From Yamagishiella unicocca (lineage: Eukaryota > Chlorophyta > Chlorophyceae > Chlamydomonadales > Volvocaceae), in contig BDSL01000078.1 of the NCBI GenBank assembly GCA_003116995.1, forward strand, positions 62,001 to 126,000: a stretch of DNA of 64,000 bases, read 5' to 3'. A model generated the notes under the pieces. It worked only from the letters and a program-made list of their open reading frames with translations. It was not told where the DNA came from and did not search any database. Position 1 is the first letter of the stretch. The number at the start of each line of letters is the position of its first letter. Positions 36,111 through 49,900 of this stretch are shown here, one piece after another. Both the position numbers and the translations under genes were made by a program.

Positions 36111-39100
36111 ATACGGACCACTGCTATTACTGAAGTACTTCGACTAGCTCGGCCAGTGCCCAATCCCTGCCGTAACCCTTGTAATACCCGCATTCTATTT
36201 TCGATTAGCACCTTCAGCCAGCGATAGGCTATATAGCCACACATATAACATTTATATAGGCTATACAGCCAGCGATAGGCTATATAGCCACACATAATCT
36301 AGGTGCTGTGCCTGGTCAGCGGCGATAGCGGTGCGTCCAAGGCCCAAGGCCCAATTAAGCGCCATGGCCATTTTCGGACACTAGCCCTGACGCACACTAT
36401 ATCACATCCGCAAAGCCGCTCTCATGCCGGACTACTTTGAATACAAATAATGAAGCCTAGAATGCACAAATGAGTCGCTGAAAGCGGGGTCGCGGTGACA
36501 GGACGCCTAGCGGCGTTGGACCCTGCCAGTTCCTCGGGTGGGCCCGCGACTGCATCGCCACCACCCAAGCGTGACAAGTATCATCAGTATGATGAGCGCA
36601 GTGACGGCCACCGCGCGACATGTCCGCTCACGGTACATTTCCGCTGGCGAGGAGCGGCGCGGACTTTCCGCAGCGACTAAGAGAATGCCAATTGTAATGA
36701 ACATGAAGAAAATGGTGGTTGCGCACCTTAGACCAAAGCAGAAAGCGCTCCGGAGGGGTAACCGAAATACGGACTTTCGGCCATTCTGGAGCCAGCAGTC
36801 CCGTTTGCGTCCCAGCGGCCTCGCTACTCGCGGCCGACCCCCTAATGTTACATATCTAGTATAAGGCTACATAAACCCTGGCGCGCACAAGCCTATCTAG
36901 CTCTAGCGCGATGTGGCCAATGTGGCCGAAGTCTGGCTCTGGACGAGCTACGGCGGGTTATATTCGTAAATACGTAAATACGTAAATACGTAAAAGGGTC
37001 TCCGCCCTGATACTTCATAAACGGAAAAAAAATTTCACTGTTTTTAAATGTGGATCGCTCAAGTTAAAAGAGATTTATTCGTACCGACGCCTGAAAATGG
37101 CGTTGCAGTCAAAATGCACAAGAGGAACCGCTGTCGCTATCTCGGTGGCCTTAGCGACCGCGGTCCTTGTCACGTAGGCTGCTCATTCCATAGCATTTCA
37201 CCTTCACCTTCTGAAGGTGATGGCAAGCTTACTTGAGCTCTGCGGGCCTAGACAAGTCAATCCTTAGCGCGCTTGTGAAAGAGACCACCCTAAGCGCCAG
37301 GAAGGGCTCGAACTACACTCAGCTACACTCAGTGAATGCTGCAGATGACTTCCCAAAAGTTGACGCTCGGGCTTCCCAAAAGTTGACGCGCGGGCGAACC
37401 TGCAGCATGTTCTCATGCAAGGCGCGATGGGCGGTGCGCACGCTTTCATTGGGGATTTTGCCCGCCCCCACAACCACAGCCCTTGCCGGCAGTCGCCCAC
37501 TCCGCCCCAGAGGGAACTCCTACAGCGGCAGGCCGGGGGGCCTGGCTTAATCCCGCTTTCAGGCGCTCCCTTGCTGCTGGAGGGGCTGGAAGAGGGAAAG
37601 TGCTCGTGTGTCGCCGTACGTGACCCTCGGCTTCCACCGCCGCGCCCAATTAGTACCTAGTATGATATTACAGAGCTGGTATGGCGCCGGGGGCTGGTAT
37701 GGCTTTAACCAGGAAAGCAATCCCACTTTCGATTGGAACAGGGGGAGGGGTCAGCATAGATGCCTCATGGGTCGGCCCAACGACGCAGGTCCCTGTATCA
37801 AGACTACGCGCGGTTGCATGGTCCTGGATAATGGTCTTCAGTGAAAACCCTTCAAAGGAAGCGGCAAGGATTTCCCAATAGCGCACTGCAGTAACGGAGA
37901 TGTGGTGGCGTGTCCTTCCTGCGAAAAGGCAGTGATTCCGCATGTTTCTCAATTTTGTGTCGTCGGCTAAGGCTTGTGGGTTTGGGCTCGGGCTCGGGGC
38001 TATGTTCGCGGCGAGACTGTCGTCATGGAGCTGCACGCTTTGTCGCGACCCACAGTGTTGACATTTGGACTACTATAAACGATAAAGAAAGAGCCTCAGG
38101 TTCATGTTACTATAGCTTTATAAGCTTGCCGTTGACGATGGGTCTTCAATCGCGACAATCGGGGTCGGAGTGCAAGGTTTCCCAGTTTTAGGAACTACGC
38201 GTCTCAATTGCAGCATATTACTGGTAACCATTACTTTTTATTAAAATGATTTCCGACCGTTAGGGTAAGGGTCTCGGATGGTGTCTCAAGGGGTCTCACC
38301 CCTTCAGATAACTTGGATTGCTCGATTCGGACGGCCAGGCACAATTGTGGCACCTGTTAAGTCAACACCTTGTTTTAATAAGCTTAGCCTTGCATCGCCG
38401 AAGTTTCATGCTGTCTGCAAACCACTACTCGACGCTACGGGTTCAAAGACGGGTCCGTGTTATTAGTGAAGGAGGTGGTCATGTTATTTTCGGTTTAGTA
38501 ATGCGTGGAATGGAAGGGCATGTAAAAGTGGGATCGCGTGCTGTCCTTTAGCTGCGTGCTTTGCCCTTTGTCCTGTAACCTGCTGCTGTGTCTGCTGCTA
38601 CGGTGCCGGGCCACACCTAACAGCCAACGATGCAGGACCGCCACCTTTACAGCAACTTCAGACGTTGCAGAGCTACCAGCCATTACCGGCTATGATGTAG
38701 ACGATTTCCACTCTCTCTTGCCCCAGGAGGAGGGGCTACTGTGATATGCTGTCGCCCTGCTATGTCTGCTACTGTGCCTTCATACCCGACTCATTACTTT
38801 GTTCGGAGTTGCAGCACACGAGCAGGGGGGAACTGGAGGGAAGTCCCAAGCAGCAAGTCCGTGGGAAATTTGGCCCTGAAACCATTACCAACGGTCGAGT
38901 TGCACCCCCCTGGTGTGCCTCTAGCACACCATACGCAATGCTGTCAAGCTGAGGCTGAGGCTCAATGCCAGCTGATCTGCCATGACCTTCGACTCCTCCG
39001 CACCCAGCCTCCCAGGCAACCTGATGGCCAGGGCGGTTTGAACGTAAGAAGAGCTTTCCTTTCTATTACAGGAGACACAAGAAGACACACCCCGCTTGCT

Positions 39101-39487
39101 GTTCGACTCCTTAAGCCGGGGCGTCGTTAGTTCGCTCAACTGACAACCGCCCAGCAAGGCCCATCGCCCACACCGCGGGCAAACTTGCAATACTGCGACA
39201 ACAACGACTACTACTACTACCGAGTTGGACTGCAGCAGCATAGCGCGCATGCGTTGGCGGTTACTGCAGTGGCGTCACACGTGGGCCCACACACCACTCA
39301 ATGCACGATGATTAGTAGTAAGCAAAAGCCCAAGACCGGTCCGGCCGGCGAGCTCAACTCGCTTTTCACACATAAGGACCACACCTCTTTTCTGTTACCG
39401 GTAGGATAATGATCACTGAGTAACTTCAGAGGGAGCGAGAACACCTGCCGTAAAAGGACACAAAGCGGCCAGCGCAACGTGAGCTTT
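36111..39487. other. Gene-poor spacer between the two kinase blocks
   Basis: AT-richer than the flanking genes, with no frame resembling a known protein; frames such as plus 37233-37550 and 38741-39130 are unsupported. It contains a doubled segment with CAGCGATAGGCTATATAGCC (36213-36297), an AAATACGTAAATACGTA microsatellite (36965-36993), a 17-bp palindrome TCACCTTCTGAAGGTGA (about 37203-37219), a doubled CTTCCCAAAAGTTGACGC (about 37350-37390), and a repeat shared in inverse orientation with 52015-52155. Confidence 0.5.
38305..38445 (+). repeat. Dispersed repeat, inverted relative to 52015-52155
   Basis: The stretch with ACTTGGATTGCTCGAT, GGACGGCCAGGCACAAT, CCGCCGAAGTTTC-like and CTACTCGACGCTACGGGTTC phrases matches the reverse complement of 52015-52155, with small indels. 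This suggests a mobile or dispersed noncoding element. No terminal repeats or coding capacity were identified. Confidence 0.75.
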
Positions 39488-40919
39488 GAATCCAGCCGCA
39501 CAACATATCGCACATGACATCCACGTCGTGCGACCAGCCGCACGACAGCTCACACTGCCGGAACACCACCCCTGGGAACAAAAGAAACCACAGCAAGCGC
39601 GACAGGCGCTCCGTCGGATTTAATGGCTGGCTTGCCCACAGATAAATCCTGGAGGTCAGCCAGGGGCCTAGTGGGGGACCACCGTCAAAGCACGACGTCC
39701 ATCACTAACGTGGAAGGACAGGTCAAGGATGTCATGCCTTAAGGGGACCGGTCGTCGGTAGCGGGCTATGGCCCCCGCGCATTGCTGCCGGGCGCACGTG
39801 CCACACGACGGGTGTACGATCCTCAGATTGGCCGCACGTGTACTAGCAAGTGCGCGGCATGAGTGGAACCAGATACGACGCCAAAGACGGCGCACCCCTG
39901 ACGCCGTACAACGTTGCTACGAAGGAAGACGCCACGACACCCCCCATGCCAAACGCGCAAGCAGCCAGCATCGGGTGGCAGCAGCAGCTCTTTGCGCCGC
40001 TCGCAGGACGCGCACATCACAGCCCCACTAGCCAGCTCGTCGCCCTAATCGCATAAATATATTGCGCAGATATATCGCACAGACATATAAGGCGCACACG
40101 CATACGGACTGCACTGCAACAATACTATCGGGCCCCCTCCCGATGTCACACATCACAGCAAAATGCACGCACCAAAGCGCACATCGAGAATACCCACCTC
40201 AGTGAAACCCACAAAGCCGCGCCGTGCCCTGCCATAAGAAATACGACCCCGTCAGCCACCATGAAACCAATCCCATCCAACTGCATTTAGCCTTACCAAT
40301 CCCATCCTAACTGCATCTAGCCTAACCCGGTTTTACCCCATCCATCAGTGTGAACACGTCACGACAGCAACCCCAGAACCAACCCCAGAACCCATAAAAA
40401 ACATTCCCACCGCGTTCCAGCATCTTAATAAGATAATCATTCAGTCCTGCCGCAACAAGATGCATCCAGTGTCGGCCCATCCGGAGCCGGGCCCCACCGC
40501 CACGTTCCCCCGCCTCACCACCCGCAGTTCCTGCGGTCATTCACCGCTGCTGCCTCTAACGGCTGCTCCGTTGTGTTCCTGCCACTCGCATATCATTTCA
40601 GCGCCCCTTCAAGCGCTCACTTTGGTTTACTGGAGTGGGCTGAGCCCTCCAAACCGCCACTCCAGCCTTGCCATTTAGTTGCCCCCCCAGCAAACTACCA
40701 TTGCAAACTACCATCTTGGCAGCAAATGCATGCGGGCCAGCGCCGCCAAACTGGCATTTAGTTTCCCTTGCAATTGATGCCTGACGCCAGCTCCAGCGGC
40801 AAAGGAAAAGCTGCCGTCGTCACTGCCGGCTCCACGACATATGGTATCCCATATATCCCATATATTCCCTTCACCCCGAACAACCCCGCTGCCGCCTTCC
40901 TGCCAGCAGCCCCTGCTCC
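39488..40919. other. Flank of kinase copy B, no assigned gene
   Basis: Counterpart of 24177-25660 with small deletions (for example the part matching 24830-25100 is shorter). The minus frame 39668-39895 and the plus frame beginning at 40460 are kept, but neither is recognised. Confidence 0.45.
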
Positions 40920-43900
40920 CTACGTTCTCGACACCTTAGCCCCCGCGGCCGTGGCCGCCGCGGCCGCTCCCTCGGGCGTTTCCTCCCCAGCCGACAGCTC
41001 GAAAGTCGCGGGCAGCGCCGCTGCCGCCGGCACTCCCGCCGGCACCGCTCCCGAGGGGGCAGCTGCTGCTACTGACACGGCCACCGATACCATGGGACCT
41101 CCCATCGTCATGCTAGGAAAGACCCTAGTGGTCGACTCTGCCGAATACCAAGCTGTTCCTTCGCTACTGCATACGACAATCTTGTCCAGGTCCTCAAGCA
41201 CAGCATGGTTGCCCGAATGCACATCACCGTCCGGTGAGGGACCGGCAGCGACGCCAGCGGCGGCCGCCGCAACGCCGGCCGCGGCGTTGGCGGCGGCAGC
41301 AGCCGCAGCGTACTCGTGGATTCGGCTCAGCACCGAGCCCTGAGACTGGCCCAAGCCGCCAGTGCCCCCCTCGAGGGCTTGAGGGGAGTGGGTTTGCTGG
41401 TTGAGGGCCAGAGAGGGAGGGGAGTGGATTTGCTGGTTGAGGGCGAACGCGAGGAGGGCGAGCAATGCGGAGGGGGAAGAAATCAAAGGCACAGAGCGCC
41501 CTGGGCAGGTGTTTCTACCAGCCCCTGGTGATTCATCAGTGTCCGTGTTATTGGATTTGCGCTACGGGGGCACCAAGTCTTCAGGCAGGGTGGTCGTGCG
41601 GTCCCTCATGTCCTGTGTAGCTGCCCCACCGACTGTTCACCCATAGGTAATACTCGATATACCGCAGTCGCTGGCATGGCGGTGGCTCCGCCAGGGCCTT
41701 TTCGCGGTTGCACACCCGCAGAGGTAACGGCCTGTACCTGCGCTATGAGCAGCATCTCCTTGGCAACCTCCGCTGCCGCCGGGCGCCGCTCTGGAGTCCT
41801 GTTCCAACACCGCTCCACCAGTTGCTGCAGCCGCGCCGGGCAGCGCCCAGACGCCACGCTGTTGAGCAGTGGCAGCCGCTCGTCCAGCAGGGTAACTTGG
41901 GTGTGGCGGAGGGGACAGAGGGGCAGGGGACAAGGGGTGAGTTCAGCAGGGGGCGGGGTAACTTGGGTGTGGCTGAGGGGACAAGAGGAGCAGGGCACAG
42001 TAGGTGTGTTTCCGCAGGGAGCAGGGCAGCGGAGAAGCGCGTGCTGGTCTTCTTAGGCAAAATATACCTGATAGGCTAGGATACCACTGGGCCGAGGCTG
42101 GGCATAGGGCTCTGCCGCAGGCGACACTCATTGCATTCATGCAGTGTGCAAACAGCATAGCCAACGAAACTCCCTTGCGTGTGCAGGTTGGTATGCCGAC
42201 GGCGCTTCGCAGCGAGGCCCACGATCTGGTAACCATGCTGATTGCGCAGCTGTGGGGACAGGTACAGACAAAGCGGCAGCGCATGCATGTGCTGTGAGTG
42301 CTTTCGAAGGGGGAAGCTGACGATTGCTTGTCATGCGCCGCACACCACAGGGGTGACGCAGCGCCGCCGTACAACTGGATGGCACAAGAACCTGTTCACG
42401 CCTCTTCTCCCGCACCCGCCCACTTCAAACCCGTGCAACCAGCCAGCCAGCCACGCTGCCGACTCCTCACCTCGGTACGCGATCTCAACAACGCCGCAGC
42501 CCTGCAGCCCCACACACATTCCACACGGACGGAACCCGGGGGGGACGGGATTCAGGGTTTGACAATGTATTTAAGCAGGCGACGCAGAGAGCGGGTTTCG
42601 CCGATCGAGTCACATGCCGCGCGAGCGTACGGCACGCTCGTACGGCAGTGATGGGAACGGGGCCCGCGAGGGGCGCTGTACCACCGCCGCTGGCACATGC
42701 AGTACAAAATGCACATGCGAATGAGGAACGTGAGTAGCAGCGGGCGGGTTTGTGCCCATCGGGGTCCGCGGCCGTGTGCCACCTAGCAGGGTGGGTGTCG
42801 TGTGTGGCCCGCCACCATGATGGGGATGATCACGTGACGGTGCGATCACGTGACGGTGCGATCACGTGACGGTGCGATCACGTGACGGTGCGATCACGTG
42901 ACGGTGCCTATCACGTGACGGTGCCTATCACGTGACGGTGCGATCACGTGACGGTGCGATCACGTGATGGTGCGATCACGTGACGGTGCGATCACGTGAG
43001 GTTCGATCACGTGAGGTGCGATCACATGACGGTGCGATCACGTGACGGTGCGATCACGTTAGGTGCGATCACATGACGGTGCGATCACGTGACGGTGCTA
43101 TCACGTGACGGTGCGATCACGTGACGGTGCTGACGGTGCGATCACGTGACGGTGCGATCACGTGACGGTGCGATCACGTGAGGTGTGATCACATGAGGTG
43201 TGATCACATGACGGTGCTATCATGTGACGGTGCGATCACGTGACGGTGCGATCACGTGACGGTGCGATCACGTGACGGTGCGATCACGTGAGGTGCGATC
43301 ACATGACGGTGCTATCATGTGACAGTGCGATCACATGACGGTGCGATCACGTGGTGGTGCGATCACGTGATGGTGCGATCACGTGACGGTGCTATCACAT
43401 GACGGTGCGATCACGTGATGGTGCGATCACGTGAGGTGCGATCACATGACGGTGCTATCATGTGACGGTGCGATCACGTGACGGTGCGATCACGTGACGG
43501 TGCGATCACGTGATGGTGCGATCACGTGATGGTGCGATTACGTGATGGTGCGATCACGTGATGGTGCGATCACGTGATGGTGCGATCACGTGATGGTGCG
43601 ATCACGTGATGGTGCGATCACGTGATGGTGCGATCACATGACGGTGCTATCACGTGACGATGCTATCACGTGACGGTGTTATCACGTGATGGTGCGATCA
43701 CGTGACGGTGCGATCACGTGATGGTGCTATCATTTGACGGTGCTATCACGTGACGGTGCGATCACGTGACGGTGTGATCATGTGACTGTGCGATCACGTG
43801 ACTGTGCGATCACGTGACGGTGTGATCACATGATGGTGCTATCACGTGATGGTGCGATCACGTGACGGTGCTATCACGTGACAGTGCGATCACTATCACG

Positions 43901-46900
43901 TGACGGTGCGATCACGTGACGGTGCGATCACGTGACGGTGCGATCACGTGACAGTGCGATCACGTGACGGTGCGATCACGTGATGGTGCGATCACGTGAC
44001 GGTGCGATCACGTGACGGTGCGATCACGTGAGGGGTTGCGAGGAAGACCCGTGCGGGGTGAGGGGTTGCGGGGTGCTGGGGTGCTGGGTGTGCTCACGTA
44101 CCATCCAGGGCTCCACGCCGGTCAGCATCGCCCACACCACGACACCCCACGCATACATGTCTGGAAGGGGGAAGGTGGAAGGGGGAACAGCCGCGTCGGG
44201 TTGGGTTGGGTTGGGGTCTCCGAAAGGGTCAGGAAGGCGTGTGTCAGTGCGCGCGCGCTGCGATGCAGGGGTGCATCGGGACCCCTGCATCCGGCACCCC
44301 GCCACCCTAGGGAAGGAGGCCATGGCTCGGATACTGTGACGACAAGAAACAAACGTCACGGAGCTGTGCTCCGACCAGGGACTCCGGATACCCCAGCTCA
44401 GCAATCCCACGCAGCCCAACCCACATCATATCACCGCCGCCCACACACAGAAGCACTATAACGCTCGCCCGCTCCGGCGGGTTGGAAGTCGGTGAACGTG
44501 CGCTTCCCAGCTTCCTCGCAAACACGCCCCCAAACACCCTCCCGCCGCCGACGCGGCGAGCTCGGGCCAGGCAGTTGGGGGTGGGAGGTCGGGCTGCACA
44601 GCTGTGCGGATACCGTTGCGATGACAAAATGCAACAGAAGGCAACCGACTAAACCGACCACCGCCTACGCCCGACAGCCGCATCGCGCTGCCGAATGACC
44701 AAACCCAGCCGAACGAAGGACAAGGCAAGGTCACATCTGCGGCCGCGCGAACGAAGGGCCGCGCGCCCCATCCTGCATCGCCGACCTACCGACATGGTGA
44801 GTGATGCGGGATGTGTAGAGGTCGAAGCACTCTGCGAGGCGGGGCGGGGCGGGGCGAAGGATCGGTGAATCGACATGGGATAAGAGGCCGGGCGTGGCGG
44901 GGAGGGGAGAGGTCCACGGGGAGTGCTGAGGGGTGCGAGGCCTCGGAGGGAGGGTGTGGTCCGTCGGGCGGGAGCTGTGAGAGAGCCGACGCCGTGAGAG
45001 AGCCGACGCCGTGGCGGTGGACCCGAACACCCGAGCACGCAGCCGCCATCTGTCCGGTCCGGCATCCTGAAGCCTCCCGAGGGCTCACTAGTCGCCCTCT
45101 CCCGACCATAGTCACCTGGTGCCATGTACGACGGCTGTCGTACGTCGTACGAAGAGCAAGTCGGAAAGGAGAAGCACAGCAGGCCGCGATGTTGGCGCAG
45201 CGGCCGCAGCAGGGGCGCCAACAGCACCAGGGCAGCGTCCAATCGTGCAGGAAGGGGAGCCGGGCGGAGGCGGGGGAGGGCGGAAGCAACATTGCGGCGT
45301 CGGACGTCACATGGTGGGCGGCACCAGGCAGGGCGCCTCCGAGCTTATGGCCAGCGCCCTTTCATCGCCCTGACAGGACCCCTTGTGTTCGGGTAAAAAT
45401 ACATGTACAAAGATGCATTTACAAGCCAACGGCAACCGACGTGCTGACTCGCTGGCAAAGTGGTTCCCTTTGATGTAGGCCCCCTCGATGACTTTGATGC
45501 AGCCCCCATTGAGTGCGGCCCCAATCAGCTCCAACGGTTCTCCCCCCCACACACACAAACATTACCCACCGTCCCCGCCTCCGGGTGCACCGTGGGTACG
45601 ACGGTGCTGCGCAGCCGCGACAACCCGAAGTCCTGATGGCACGCCAGGCCGAGGGGGGCGGCAGGCCGAGGGGGGAGCGGAGGTGTCAGGCGGTAAGACG
45701 GCGGCTGGTGCTGCTGGTGCATAAGGCCCTGGCGGCCACTGGGCAGCCTTCAGGCCCTTCGATTCGCGCGCCACCTTGGCCGTCCCCTTGTCTGCCCTGT
45801 GCCATCATGGCAGCCCAACTCACCGAAACCTTTACAATGGGTGTGGGGGAGTCGACCGCGCTGATCAGCACATTGTCGGGCTGGGGGGAGGGCGCAATCA
45901 GGGGGAACCGACGGCGGTGTCAGCGCGAGAGGTGGGGGGTATACTAGCAAAAACAAGCCCCCTTTCCCTGCCCTCCACGGGATCCTCGTGTTTCCATCAT
46001 GGGGTTCATCCCCTGCGCGGTTTCCTGCCCCCCGGGCCTCTCTGAGCCCTCACTCTCGCCCCGACCTGGCACCCCCGGCACCCCCTGGCACCACCCAAGA
46101 AAGCAGGACCCGCCCAAGACCCGCCCACCTTGAGGTCCCTGTGCACGATGGTGGGGTGCAGGTACTCCAGGGCGCGAGCTATCTCAGTGGCGATGTGGAG
46201 CACCTGGAGGGGACCACGGGTCGCGTGGGCATCGTCGAGGGTGACGAGAGAAGTGCCGCCGATTACGGGTTCAGGCACGTACGCAGTTCCTTAAAGGCAG
46301 GTACGCAGTTCCTTACAAGGCTGATGTTACGGTGAGGACGGCAGCAGCAGGGGATGGGCACGGAGGTGTGTGCTGGCACTCCCCTCCCTCCTACCTCATG
46401 CAATACGCGGTACTATAGACCCAGGCCAGGACTCAGCGCGGCCTCCCAAACCAGCACCCCTAATCGCCTCACCCGCCCCGCCCCCGGCCTTCCTTCGCCG
46501 GCACCTACCTTTGGTAGCGGCAGCAGCTGCGCCGGGGCCCCAAACACCAGCCGCTGCAGGCTGGTGTCCATGAGCTCCATCACCAGGCAGAACCGCGGCG
46601 GCCGGATGCAGGCCGCCAGCAGCCGCACCACGTTGCGGTGCTGGCAGCGCCCCATCACCTGCACCTCCTGAGCAAAGCTCGACAGGATCCGGTCCATGGC
46701 CGCACCGCTCGCGCCGCCCAGCAGGTCCCGAACGATCTTGACCGCCACCCGCTCGCCGCCGTACAGTCCCTCGCACACCTTGCCGTACGACCCCTTCCCC
46801 CGCACCACCGGCAACAGCGTCACGGCCCGCGCCAGGTCTGGGTAGAGCTCCAGGTCGGCTCGAAGGGGTGTCAGAGGCGTCACCACTACGTGCTGCTCCC

Positions 46901-49900
46901 GGGGCCGCGTGGCGCGGGAGGGTACGGGCGAGGGTTCCAGCCGGTGTGGCGAGGGGTAGCCGGCGCCGTCGCTCTCCAGGTCACAGTCGTCGCTGTTGGC
47001 GGCTGTCTCGCCTTCACCCGCCGCCTTCACCTTGGCGGCAGCCAGCGATGTGCAGCCACTTGAGGACACGCCTGCGCAGTCGGGCGCCAGGAAGGCGGCG
47101 GTCAGCAGCGCGCGGGATGGGGGAGGCGGCACAGCACCCCGGCACCTCATCGCCCGGGTGCGTGCGACGCGACCTTCCGCACGGAATGGGGCCGTCGTAC
47201 AGGACAGAGGAAGCTGTGAGGGTCGGCAGAGGTTTCCGGATGGGTGTCGGGGTGTCGTACCTTTGCCGCTCTGATCCATGAGCTGCTTGGTGGAGCCGGA
47301 GTCTTGCGGCGGGCTGGCGCCAGACGAGCACCTGGGAGGCAGCGGAGGCGGAAGGGGGAGGGGGGGTGGGGTGCGGCGACGAGGGTGCTGGTGCTGGTCG
47401 CGGTGGGGTGGCGGCGGTGGTGTTAATGGCACTAATGGAGGAGCGGAGGGGGACGGGGGAGGGGGGGTGCGGCGGCGAGGGGGTTGTGAGGAGAGCCCTG
47501 ACGGGTGAGGGGGGCTGGTGCTAGTGCTGGGTGCTGGTCGCGGTGGGGTGGTGGCGGTGGCCGTAATGGTGCTCCTCTCCGCCAGCTAGATCAGGGTGCC
47601 GCTGGCTGGCTGCGACCTGACTCCGCCCTGGACGGCGTCAGGGGCGATCACAGGGGGGGTCCTTCGTACGGTTTCCGTAGCACCCGCGGATTCCTCACTT
47701 GCCAGGAGAGTGCTAGATACCCGGTGCGTCCCATTATCCCATTATCCCGCTATCGACGCGTCTCCGCGTGTCTTTCAATACACGCCAGTCGTCCCTACCA
47801 CGCTCGCACCCCAACACGTGACACCCACGAGCCAGGAAGGCCGGCCCCGTCCCCCCCCCCCCCACCGACCCTCTTGACCACTGCCGCAGCTCTCCCACTT
47901 TTTCTCGCCGGGATTACTTGTCTATCTTAAGTGCTGACCCATGGGTCCGCTCATAACCCTGCCACGGCTTACCCATAACCACTCGACGCCGTCGTTGGGT
48001 TGCACTCAACCAGCTTGCACGGAGGGGCGGACTGCAGGCTCCGCTGCCTCGTCCTCCTGCAGCGGACAACCACCACACCAGCTGCCAGCAGAACCACAAT
48101 CAGCAAGGTGCCTGCATGGTGCAACGGATAACCAACAACGAACAACCACCACCGTCGGTGAGATGGCGTTTTGGGACGTACCGGTAGCAATGCCAAACTC
48201 CAATCGCAACGGCGTTCCGGAACGGCAAGGAATTCTTGGTACCGGTATGTGTCGGATACGAATAGCAATCATACAGCAGCGGATTGGGCGAGGGGCCACT
48301 GCTGCGGCCACCTCCCTCCATGCACTAGGCGAGACGTGCTAGGGACCCGCGCAGCAGCGGGCACCGGGCCGCAAGCAGCGTAGGGTTGGGCTGGCGTTGC
48401 GCGTTTTGCGTTATCGCATGAACCAATATCGCGCAGCTTCATGCCCAGTGCCCCGGCAGCCTGGGCACAAGCTAGCACTGCCCGTAAGACACCTGCCCGA
48501 CGGCAGAGCTGGCGCCAGAAGGCAGACATGCAAGCGCAAGGCAGGTGCAAGGCAGGTGCAAGGCAGGTGCAAGGAAGCCTGTAGAGACACAACGCAGCCA
48601 GTGGTTCCTCTTCCGGCTCAGTACATCAGCACTGTCGACTTACCGCCGATCACACAGCCCACAGCCGCGCGCAGGCCGGCACTCCACCCCTTGCCGCCGC
48701 TGTCTCCAGCACCCGCAGGCAGGAGGTCCCCGTTGGCATCGCCGCCGCTCGGACGCGAGTCTCCGGTCGTCTCCGCAACCGTCGAACCGTCATTAGTGCT
48801 CCCTTCGGCCGCCATGTCCCTGTGCTTGGTGTACACCATGCAGCCGAGCGGGCCGTACAGTCGTAAGCACTCATCTTCCAGCAGGTGCTCGCACAGCATG
48901 TAGGTGTCCACCAGGTGGATCTGGGCGGTTGGCGGACGGTTGAGGGGGAGCGGTTGACGGTTGGGGGCAGTTTGGGGGAATTGAGTTTGGGGTCAAAACA
49001 CGGCGGGGAGGTTTGGGGGGTTTTAGGGTTTTTGAAGAACCCAGTTGATCGAGGAACTTCTTGGATAGAAACCCAGCTGGTCGAGGCAAACTCTCGGAGG
49101 GCGGCAATGGCACTGCTGAGCTGGTATCGACTGGTTTCCCGCATTACTTGAACCGGGACTGCCGATGCTCGTTGCGGCAAGGCCATACCTGCAAGTGCGC
49201 CGAAACCCCCGGCCCGTATCGGGACGAAAGTTGCTCGAAACAGCACCTGCTGACCGACGACCCCCTAAAACTGAGGCATCCGGGGAGATCACCAGACGCG
49301 CCGTGACCGGCCCCCCACTCACCACATATCCCGTCGGGTACGGCTTCCGCAACGAGTCGTACGTACGACCTGCGTTGGCGTAGTCGATGCAGTACGCCAT
49401 GTGCGACCAGCAGCGCTCCAGGGGCGGTGCGTTTGTGTCGTTGATGCAGCCACCGGCGCCGCCGCCGCCGCCGCCGTCGGTGAGGCCTGTGCTGCCGTTC
49501 CTAAAGCTGGGTGCCGTGGCATTGTACAGGTTCACGCCCTGTACCCAGCTAGGGCGCTGGTCCTCTCCCAGGTACGCCCTGCGGAAATGACGCGCGAGGG
49601 GGAGCAGGAGGGGCCGGATTACGACCGCAGTGGCCTCGTGGTCATCTCGTTGCCGCCGGCACGTGCGCAACGGCTCCTGCTGCTGGTGTGGTTCCGGAGC
49701 CGGTTGCCGTTAGGGTCTTCAGTACGGTCTCGACACCACTTACCTTGCTAGGGAGGGCGGGAAGCACAAGCGGCTGATCAGAGCCGCATGCACCAATCTT
49801 ATGATCCCACGCTCCCCTGGGTTCTGCGACAAAACACCACAAGCCCCGAACCCGGTTGGTGGGTGAGTCATGTGATCAAGGTAAAAGGGAGACGGGGGCA

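Noticed and set aside
37203..37219. 17-bp palindrome TCACCTTCTGAAGGTGA as a regulatory site
   Set aside because: No gene lies nearby and a single short palindrome is expected by chance in several kilobases.
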